In this document: positions 58,322 through 64,000 of the stretch, one piece after another
Position numbering within the stretch: position 1 is the stretch's first letter
Layout of the letters: every line of letters begins with the position of its first letter
Assembly: GCA_014960805.1 (NCBI GenBank)
Contig: CP063163.1
Location: 228,001-292,000, forward strand
DNA from: Cytobacillus suaedae
GTDB lineage: Bacteria > Bacillota > Bacilli > Bacillales > Bacillaceae_L
Reading direction: 5' to 3'
Length of the DNA stretch: 64,000 nt
Program-made: the position numbers and the translations under genes
Notes under the pieces: generated by a model
Database searches by the model: none
Told to the model about the DNA's origin: nothing
What the model saw: only the letters and a program-made list of their open reading frames with translations

Positions 58322-59869
58322 ATGGTAGTACCTTATAAACATGAACCATTTACGGATTTTACTGTCGAGGCAAACAAGAAGGCATATTTAGCGGGTCTTG
58401 AGACAGTTGAGTCTTACCTTGGAAGAGACTACGACTTAATTATTGGTGGAGAGCGTATTTCAACAGATGACAAAATTGTATCTGTAAATCCATCAAACAG
58501 AGAAGAAGTTGTTGGTCGCGTTTCAAAAGCAAACCGTGAGTTAGCAGAAAAAGCAATGCAAATCGCAGATAAAACGTTCCAAACATGGCGCAAGACGAAG
58601 CCTGAAATGCGTGCAGATATATTATTCCGTGCAGCTGCAATCATCCGTCGTCGTAAGCATGAGTTTTCTGCTCTTTTAACAAAAGAAGCAGGTAAACCAT
58701 GGAATGAAGCAGATGCTGATACAGCTGAAGCAATTGACTTCTTAGAGTATTATGGTCGTCAAATGCTTAAGTTAAAAGATGGTATTCCAGTGGAAAGCCG
58801 TCCAATCGAATACAACCGCTTTAACTATATTCCACTTGGAGTAGGTGTAATTATCTCTCCTTGGAACTTCCCGTTCGCAATCATGGCTGGTATGACTGCA
58901 GCTGCGTTTGTAACAGGTAATACAGTTTTACTTAAACCAGCTAGTACGACTCCAGTCGTTGCTGCGAAGTTTATGGAAGTACTTGAAGAGTCAGGCCTAC
59001 CAGCAGGAGTAGTTAACTATATTCCTGGTAGTGGAGCAGAGGTTGGAGATTACCTAGTTGATCACCCACGTACTCGTTTTATCAGCTTCACAGGTTCACG
59101 TGATGTAGGACTTCGTATATTTGAACGTTCTTCAAAGCTTAACGATGGCCAAATTTGGTTAAAACGTGTAATCGCTGAAATGGGCGGTAAAGATACCATC
59201 GTTGTTGATAAAGAAGCTGATCTTGAATTAGCTGCTAAATCAATCGTGGCTTCTGCGTTTGGTTTCTCTGGACAGAAATGTTCAGCATGCTCTAGAGCAG
59301 TTATTCTAGAGGATGTTTATGATCAAGTAGTAGATCGCGTTGTTGAATTAACAAAAGAATTAAAATTAGCTGATCCAACTGATCAAACAACTAGCATGGG
59401 TCCTGTAAATGACCAAGGTGCGTTTGATAAGATTATGAGCTATGTTGAAATCGGTAAACAAGAAGGGAAACTTCTTCATGGTGGAGAAGGCGATGACTCT
59501 AAAGGCTGGTTCATCCAACCTACAATCTTCGGAGATGTTGCTGAAGATGCTCGCCTAATGAAAGAAGAGATCTTCGGACCTGTTGTAGCATTGTGCAAAG
59601 CAAAAGACTTTGATCATGCAATTGACATCGCAAACAACACTGAGTATGGTCTAACTGGAGCAGTTATTACTAATAACCGTGCAAACATTGAAAAAGCACG
59701 TGAAGACTTCCATGTTGGAAACCTATACTTTAACCGTGGATGTACAGGTGCAATTGTTGGATATCAACCATTTGGTGGATTCAACATGTCTGGTACAGAC
59801 TCAAAAGCGGGTGGCCCAGACTATTTAGTTCTTCACATGCAAGCTAAAACTACATCAGAAATGCTATAA
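58322..59869 (+). CDS. rocA: 1-pyrroline-5-carboxylate dehydrogenase
   Basis: Oxidises P5C/glutamate semialdehyde to glutamate with NAD, the last step of proline, arginine and ornithine breakdown. The protein is 515 residues, the RocA size. Visible are [13 protein letters not shown] (NAD site), [20 protein letters not shown] with the catalytic Glu, and nucleophile Cys in [12 protein letters not shown]. Start at 58322 is fixed by GGGAGGCG eight bases upstream; an ATG at 58280 is rejected. No proline dehydrogenase gene is visible next to it. Confidence 0.95.
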   Translation: MVVPYKHEPFTDFTVEANKKAYLAGLETVESYLGRDYDLIIGGERISTDDKIVSVNPSNREEVVGRVSKANRELAEKAMQIADKTFQTWRKTKPEMRADILFRAAAIIRRRKHEFSALLTKEAGKPWNEADADTAEAIDFLEYYGRQMLKLKDGIPVESRPIEYNRFNYIPLGVGVIISPWNFPFAIMAGMTAAAFVTGNTVLLKPASTTPVVAAKFMEVLEESGLPAGVVNYIPGSGAEVGDYLVDHPRTRFISFTGSRDVGLRIFERSSKLNDGQIWLKRVIAEMGGKDTIVVDKEADLELAAKSIVASAFGFSGQKCSACSRAVILEDVYDQVVDRVVELTKELKLADPTDQTTSMGPVNDQGAFDKIMSYVEIGKQEGKLLHGGEGDDSKGWFIQPTIFGDVAEDARLMKEEIFGPVVALCKAKDFDHAIDIANNTEYGLTGAVITNNRANIEKAREDFHVGNLYFNRGCTGAIVGYQPFGGFNMSGTDSKAGGPDYLVLHMQAKTTSEML

Positions 59870-59890
59870 GCTTTAAACTAGCTTTATGGA

Positions 59891-59920
59891 AAGTCCCTCC
59901 TATCCGAGGGGCTTTTTTTA
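59891..59920 (+). terminator. Terminator of rocA
   Basis: Stem AAGTCCCTC / GAGGGGCTT with a T7 tail. Confidence 0.87.
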
Positions 59921-60215
59921 TAACTTAAAAAGCTAACTATGTCTTTGTGAAAAAAATATTTTTGGGGAAATCGAAAGTTTTAAAAAAGAAAAATTTAACT
60001 AATTATATGTCTGAATTGTGACTAATTCCCAATTTAATTTTATTAATTTACATGAATAGATATGTCATTATAGCTGATATATTAAAAAAACGATTCAAAA
60101 TTCCTCATAATTATACATTTTAAAAATAAAGTCAGAATTTTCAGTAAGACTAAAAATCTTATTTATGATAGAATAATCAACATGACGAAATACCTAGTCC
60201 ATAAATTAGACGAAT

Positions 60216-60250
60216 CATGAAATTGTATGTAACTGCATATTAATTTCATG
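60216..60250 (+). promoter_or_regulatory. Inverted repeat in the putP leader
   Basis: CATGAAATT (60216-60224) and AATTTCATG (60242-60250) form a perfect nine-base inverted repeat 25 bases before the small membrane peptide start. 59921-60215 is very AT-rich, with a -10-like TAGAAT near 60171 and nothing else clear. Confidence 0.5.
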
Positions 60251-60274
60251 TAAGACAGTCTTGGAGGTGATGAA

Positions 60275-60379
60275 ATGGAATATTCGTTAACTGGAGCAAC
60301 TTGGTTTTGGCTATTCGTGCCGATGTTAATCACAGTAGTCCTATCAGTTATATCGAATTTTACCGAGGGGAGAGAATAA
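60275..60379 (+). CDS. 34-residue membrane peptide, possible accessory to the downstream symporter
   Basis: ATG at 60275 behind TTGGAGGTGA. The product is MEYSLTGATWFWLFVPMLI followed by TVVLSVISNFTEGRE: one membrane helix (about residues 9-27) with a short polar C-terminus. The putP ribosome binding site (GAGGGGAGAG) is inside its last codons and the putP ATG follows its stop by three bases, so the two are surely co-translated. Short single-helix partners occur beside other sodium:solute symporters, which suggests an accessory role; this is inference. Confidence 0.75.
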   Translation: MEYSLTGATWFWLFVPMLITVVLSVISNFTEGRE

Positions 60380-60382
60380 TTA

Positions 60383-61834
60383 ATGGAACCAGCAGTTTTA
60401 GTAACATTTATCATTTATTTAATTGGTATGCTATTAATAGGTGTTGTTGCATATCGCATGACTAGTAATCTATCAGACTATGTATTAGGTGGAAGGCGAC
60501 TATCACCAGGTGTTGCTGCATTGAGTGCAGGTGCCTCGGATATGAGTAGTTGGCTACTATTAGGTTTACCGGGTGCAGTTTACGCTTCAGGTGGTATGCC
60601 ACAAATTTGGATTGCCGTTGGTCTAGCAATAGGTGCATACCTTAATTGGCAGTTCATTGCAAAACGTTTACGTAGCTATACTGAAAAGGCAAATGACTCG
60701 ATCACGATTCCTGACTTTTTTGAAAATCGATTTAAGGATAGCTCGAAGTCTTTACGTGTCATTTCTGCATTAGTAATTTTATTGTTTTTTACTTTCTATA
60801 CATCATCAGGTATGGTCGGGGGAGCCAAGTTATTTGAAGCTTCTTTTGGACTTACGTATAACCAAGCACTTTGGATTGGAGCAATTGTTATCATTTCCTA
60901 CACCTTCTTAGGTGGATTCCTGGCAGTAAGCTGGACCGATTTTATTCAAGGTATCTTAATGTTCCTTGCGTTAATCGTGGTGCCAATTGTTGCAATCTCT
61001 AAACTTGGTGGTTGGGGCAATACGGTAAACACAGTAGGAGAAATTGATCCTGCATATTTAGATGTGTTTGCTGGAATGACCACTATAGGAATTATTTCTT
61101 TATTAGCATGGGGATTAGGTTACTTCGGTCAACCGCATATTCTTACTCGTTTCATGGCATTAAAATCTGTTAAAGATGTACCAAAAGCTCGTATGATTGG
61201 TATGACATGGATGGTATTTGCACTATTTGGTGCAGTATTCACAGGTTTTGCAGGTATTGCGTTCTTCGCGGATAATCCAATTGGAGATGGAGAGCAAGTG
61301 TTTATTCTATTCACTCAAGTTCTTTTTGATCCTTGGGTATCTGGTATTCTATTAGCAGCAATCTTAGCAGCTATTATGAGTACAATTGATTCACAGCTAC
61401 TTGTATCTTCAAGTGCTCTTGCAGAGGACTTTTACAAAGCAATTCTTAAAAAGGATGCTTCTGAAAAAGAACTTGTATGGGTAGGACGTATTGCTGTTGC
61501 AGGTATCGCTCTAATTGCGATTCTATTAGCAGGTAATCCAGATAGCTCAGTATTAGCATTAGTAAGTTATGCTTGGGCAGGATTCGGTGCAGCATTTGGT
61601 CCAGTAATCATCCTATCGTTATTCTGGAAACGTATGAATCGTTGGGGTGCTTTAGCAGGTATGATTGTTGGTGCTGTAACAGTTGTTGTATGGAGTAAGC
61701 TTGGTACACCACTTTATGAAATTGTACCAGGGTTCATTCTAGCAACACTTGCTGTAGTTATTGTTAGCTTAGTAACAGCAGAGCCAGACCAAGAAATCCA
61801 AGATAAATTTGATGAAGTAAAAAATAGTTTATAA
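60383..61834 (+). CDS. putP: Sodium/proline symporter PutP (OpuE-like)
   Basis: A 483-residue sodium:solute symporter with about 13 membrane helices. Visible are LGGRRLSPGVAALSAGASDMSSWLLLGLPG (sodium and substrate site region, given here as LGGRRLSPGV and GASDMSSWLLLGLPG), GLGYFGQPHILTRFMA and AAIMSTIDSQLLVSSSALAEDF. In B. subtilis the transporter next to gatCAB is the osmoprotective OpuE; here the neighbour rocA argues for a catabolic role, so either is possible. Confidence 0.92.
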   Translation: MEPAVLVTFIIYLIGMLLIGVVAYRMTSNLSDYVLGGRRLSPGVAALSAGASDMSSWLLLGLPGAVYASGGMPQIWIAVGLAIGAYLNWQFIAKRLRSYTEKANDSITIPDFFENRFKDSSKSLRVISALVILLFFTFYTSSGMVGGAKLFEASFGLTYNQALWIGAIVIISYTFLGGFLAVSWTDFIQGILMFLALIVVPIVAISKLGGWGNTVNTVGEIDPAYLDVFAGMTTIGIISLLAWGLGYFGQPHILTRFMALKSVKDVPKARMIGMTWMVFALFGAVFTGFAGIAFFADNPIGDGEQVFILFTQVLFDPWVSGILLAAILAAIMSTIDSQLLVSSSALAEDFYKAILKKDASEKELVWVGRIAVAGIALIAILLAGNPDSSVLALVSYAWAGFGAAFGPVIILSLFWKRMNRWGALAGMIVGAVTVVVWSKLGTPLYEIVPGFILATLAVVIVSLVTAEPDQEIQDKFDEVKNSL

Positions 61835-61846
61835 GATTAATAAGTT

Positions 61847-61882
61847 AAAAAACCTACTCGTTGAAACGAGTAGGTTTTTTTG
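61847..61882 (+). terminator. Terminator of putP
   Basis: Stem AACCTACTCGTT / AACGAGTAGGTT (one end mismatch) with loop GAA and a T7 tail. Confidence 0.92.
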
Positions 61883-61998
61883 TGGGAGGAAATTAAACTC
61901 CTGAATTAAATATCACTTAGAAATACGCAAAATGAAGTGAGATATTAAGCAGATAGACTGGAAATGAAGTTAAAACTAGGATACAAAGGAACATAAGG

Positions 61999-62125
61999 GT
62001 TCGGGGCAAGTCCATTCAAAGGAGAAACGAGTCAAATAAAAAGGAATCGGGCCAAATCTGGGAGGAATCGGGCTAAACTAATATAGAATCGGGCTAAATA
62101 AACACAAAATCGGGCCGACCAATAT
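61999..62125. repeat. Degenerate tandem repeat, about 21-base period, between putP and ribB
   Basis: Units begin AACGAGTCAAAT, AATCGGGCCAAAT, AATCGGGCTAAAC, AATCGGGCTAAAT and AATCGGGCCGACC at steps of 19-22 bases, with a diverged GGTTCGGGGCAAGTCC unit before them. Linkers between the words are unrelated. No coding capacity. The remaining 61883-61998 holds nothing I can name. Confidence 0.75.
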
Positions 62126-62159
62126 AGTGCTTGCCAAAACTCACTTCACGAAATAATCC

Positions 62160-62199
62160 CAAACAAAAAGCACGAGCAGTTTAATCACATGCCCGTGCT
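62160..62199 (-). terminator. Terminator of ribB
   Basis: Stem AGCACGAGCA / TGCCCGTGCT; on the minus strand it is followed by TTTTTG. Confidence 0.87.
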
Positions 62200-62208
62200 G
62201 TATCTAGA

Positions 62209-62841
62209 TTACCAGTTTAAGTAGCCATTCTTCATCCGATAATCAACCAAATCTTGTACAGTAATTAATACTAAGCCATGCTTACGTGAAAATTTCACCA
62301 AATCACTTCTCCTTGCCATATGGCCGTCCTCTCCCATAATCTCACAAATAACAGCAGCTGGATAAAGGCCTGCTAACCTCATTAAATCAATGGAAGCCTC
62401 AGTCTGCCCTCTTCGATCCAATACTCCGTTGCTCTTGGCTTTTAGTGGAAATACGTGTCCTGGCCTTACAAAATCCTGGGGAGAGGCTTTAGAGTCAATT
62501 AACTTTAGAATCGTATGTGCTCTTTCAAACGCAGAGATACCAGTTGTAACCCCTTCTTTCGCATCTACTGATACCGTAAAAGCTGTTCGTAAAGATTCCT
62601 CATTATCTACCACCATCTGTGGCAGATTTAAAAAGTCTAAGCGATCCTCGAGCATTGGTGTACATATTAACCCTTTACCATAAGTAGCAATAAAGTTAAT
62701 TTGCTCACCGGTTACTTTTTCGGCGGCCATGACAAGGTCTCCCTCATTCTCACGGCTTTCATCATCCTGAATGATGACCATCTTTCCTTTTCTTACTTCT
62801 TCAATTGCCATTTCGACACGACTAACAGCTGTCTTTGCCAT
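62209..62841 (-). CDS. ribB: 3,4-dihydroxy-2-butanone 4-phosphate synthase RibB (monofunctional)
   Basis: Converts ribulose 5-phosphate to the four-carbon precursor of riboflavin. The protein is 210 residues and contains only the RibB domain: DDESRENEGDLVMAAE (acidic Mg site), RPGHVFPLKA and GHMARRSDLVKFSRKHGL. B. subtilis has this domain fused to GTP cyclohydrolase II (RibBA, about 400 residues); that half is absent here. The frame ends at a clean stop and terminator, so it is not a visible truncation. Its transcription is controlled by an FMN riboswitch. Confidence 0.94.
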   Translation of the reverse strand: MAKTAVSRVEMAIEEVRKGKMVIIQDDESRENEGDLVMAAEKVTGEQINFIATYGKGLICTPMLEDRLDFLNLPQMVVDNEESLRTAFTVSVDAKEGVTTGISAFERAHTILKLIDSKASPQDFVRPGHVFPLKAKSNGVLDRRGQTEASIDLMRLAGLYPAAVICEIMGEDGHMARRSDLVKFSRKHGLVLITVQDLVDYRMKNGYLNW

Positions 62842-62884
62842 TCAAAAACCTCCATAAAATAGATTTTTGAATTTCCTACAACCG

Positions 62885-62924
62885 GAAAAAGAAAATGCCT
62901 AACTATTAAGAACTAGTTAGGGCA
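62885..62924 (-). terminator. Riboswitch-controlled terminator upstream of ribB
   Basis: Stem TGCCCTAACTA / TAGTTAGGCA followed on the minus strand by TTTTCTTTTT, between the FMN aptamer and ribB. Confidence 0.87.
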
Positions 62925-62983
62925 TACAGGAATAAGCCTATTGTAATGGATTTTTAAAATATCCTTACAAACAGACTCCTCTA

Positions 62984-63118
62984 CCTTCTCCCATCCGGAC
63001 TATACCGTCGGCCTTAGAGTTACACTAAGTCAGTCATTGAAATATACATCACAATGAGTCGCGGGCTTAAGCTAAAAAGCTATCACCGCCGGTCAGGAAT
63101 TTCACCATGCCCCGAAGG
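62984..63118 (-). promoter_or_regulatory. FMN riboswitch (RFN element) upstream of ribB
   Basis: On the minus strand all RFN conserved blocks occur in order: CCTTCGGGGCATGGTGAAAT, CCTGACCGGCGGTGAT, AGCCCGCGA, GACTTAGTG-region and CCGACGGTATAGTCCGGATG with GGGAGAAGG closing P1. Binding of FMN should allow the downstream terminator to form. A -10 TATAAT lies upstream at 63139-63144 (minus). Confidence 0.95.
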
Positions 63119-63253
63119 TTGTATTCAATTCATGTAAGATTATACCATTTAAAGAACATGGTTGAGAAGAAATAGACACTCTGGTTGATTTCATGCGATA
63201 TACTCTGATATTATCAGAATAATTAACGGACGACTTAAATGGGGGTGGGGCAG

Positions 63254-63544
63254 TTGACTAGAATTTCAATTGACCAAGTAAAGCATGTAGCTAACTTAGC
63301 GAGGTTAGCAATAACGGAAGAGGAAGCGAATAATTTCAAAACACAATTAGAAGCAATCATTACATATGCTGAGCAGTTAAATGAGGTAAATACAGATAAT
63401 ATTGAGCCTACTACGCATGTACTTAAAATGAAAAATGTATTGCGAGAGGACGTACCTAAAAAAGGATTGCCACTAGAAGAAGTGTTGAAAAATGCACCAG
63501 ACTTAAAGGATGGACATATACGTGTTCCGTCAATCATTGAATAG
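63254..63544 (+). CDS. gatC: Asp/Glu-tRNA amidotransferase subunit GatC
   Basis: Small subunit of GatCAB, which converts Glu-tRNA-Gln (and Asp-tRNA-Asn) to the amide form. The protein is 96 residues, as in B. subtilis, with [17 protein letters not shown] and [20 protein letters not shown]. The start is TTG 63254 after GGGGTGGGG; the ATG at 63239 precedes that site and is rejected. Confidence 0.95.
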   Translation: MTRISIDQVKHVANLARLAITEEEANNFKTQLEAIITYAEQLNEVNTDNIEPTTHVLKMKNVLREDVPKKGLPLEEVLKNAPDLKDGHIRVPSIIE

Positions 63545-63558
63545 GGGGAGCTTAGTGT

Positions 63559-64000
63559 ATGTCACTATTTGACTATAAAATATCAGAACTTCACCAATTT
63601 TTACATAAGAAAGAGATACGTGTTACTGATCTTGTTCAGGAATCCTTTAAACGAATAAATGAAGTTGACGATAAGATTGAAGCTTTTCTAACGTTAGATG
63701 AAGAAAACGCAATGAACTACGCTAACACATTAGATGAAGCACTAGGAAAAAAAGATGAGTTCGGCCTGCTTTTTGGGTTACCGATTGGAATCAAGGATAA
63801 TATTGTTACAAAAGGACTAAGAACAACATGTGCGAGTAAAATACTTGAGAACTTTGATCCAATTTATGACGCAACAGTTGTTCAAAAGCTAAAGGATGCG
63901 GAGACTGTTACGATAGGGAAATTAAACATGGACGAGTTTGCCATGGGTTCTTCAAACGAAAATTCTAGCTTTAAGAAAACGAAGAATCCTTGGAATACCA
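63559..64000 (+). CDS. gatA: Asp/Glu-tRNA amidotransferase subunit GatA (3' end cut by window)
   Basis: Glutaminase subunit of GatCAB. ATG 63559 follows gatC by 14 bases with AGGGGGAG upstream. The open frame runs to the window end, about 147 codons. Amidase-signature residues are seen: catalytic Lys in [11 protein letters not shown] and [15 protein letters not shown] with the GSS-rich region; the catalytic serines lie beyond the window. Confidence 0.95.
   Translation, partial: MSLFDYKISELHQFLHKKEIRVTDLVQESFKRINEVDDKIEAFLTLDEENAMNYANTLDEALGKKDEFGLLFGLPIGIKDNIVTKGLRTTCASKILENFDPIYDATVVQKLKDAETVTIGKLNMDEFAMGSSNENSSFKKTKNPWNT

Overview
This 64 kb window is a low-GC chromosomal segment of a member of the Bacillaceae (Bacillus in the broad sense). 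The evidence is gene content and order that follow the Bacillus subtilis chromosome (tsaB-rimI-tsaD, ydiF, moaC, rex, tatAC, ydiK-ydiL, groESL; moxR-DUF58-transglutaminase, guaA, pbuG; yebE-yebG-purEKBCSQLFMNHD; yerA-yerB-yerC-pcrB-pcrA-ligA-yerH; proline transporter-gatCA), strong GGAGG ribosome binding sites, frequent TTG starts, a CIRCE operator, a T-box, guanine and FMN riboswitches and PurR-like boxes. I cannot name the species. The left edge cuts tsaB and the right edge cuts gatA.

Layout. 1-2145: tRNA t6A modification genes with rimI. 2146-2576: intergenic region with a terminator, a GC-rich palindromic repeat and a dense cluster of DnaA boxes. 2577-7907: ydiF (minus), moaC, rex, the Tat translocase, then ydiL-ydiK on the minus strand. 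8134-10218: CIRCE-controlled groESL. 10559-12259: a chemoreceptor. 12434-14145: T-box controlled asparaginyl-tRNA synthetase. 14146-18570: a block not found at this place in B. subtilis, with a 37-residue small ORF, DUF4317 and DUF6671-type proteins and an isocitrate dehydrogenase with an NAD-type cofactor signature and a long C-terminal extension. 18861-23248: MoxR/DUF58/transglutaminase operon. 23245-26717: guaA and pbuG, each behind a guanine riboswitch. 26809-31910: a complete 16S-23S-5S operon with tandem promoters and no tRNA genes.

31942-32460 is a 52-bp tandem array, followed by a small tail-anchored peptide gene, hsp20 and yebE-yebG. 34119-47823 holds the complete de novo purine pathway from PRPP to IMP, plus purB and purH, behind PurR-like boxes and a third guanine riboswitch. 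The operon is interrupted by repeats exactly between the groups EKB, CSQLF, MNH and D. 47798-58028: small membrane proteins, yerA, yerB, yerC, pcrB, pcrA, ligA and yerH. 58322-61834: proline/P5C catabolism and uptake (rocA, a 34-residue membrane peptide, putP). 62209-63118: a stand-alone RibB under an FMN riboswitch. 63254-64000: gatC and the start of gatA.

The main theme is purine economy: guaA, pbuG and the pur operon are all predicted to shut down when guanine accumulates, and pbuG and pur also carry PurR-like boxes. The most notable non-gene signals are (i) the DnaA-box cluster beside tsaD (gcp), (ii) a four-copy palindromic element whose arms differ between copies but stay complementary, in two subtypes, and (iii) three degenerate intergenic tandem repeats built on CGAGT/CGAAT/ATCGGGC words. 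Four small ORFs of 34-55 codons with good ribosome binding sites were found by eye.
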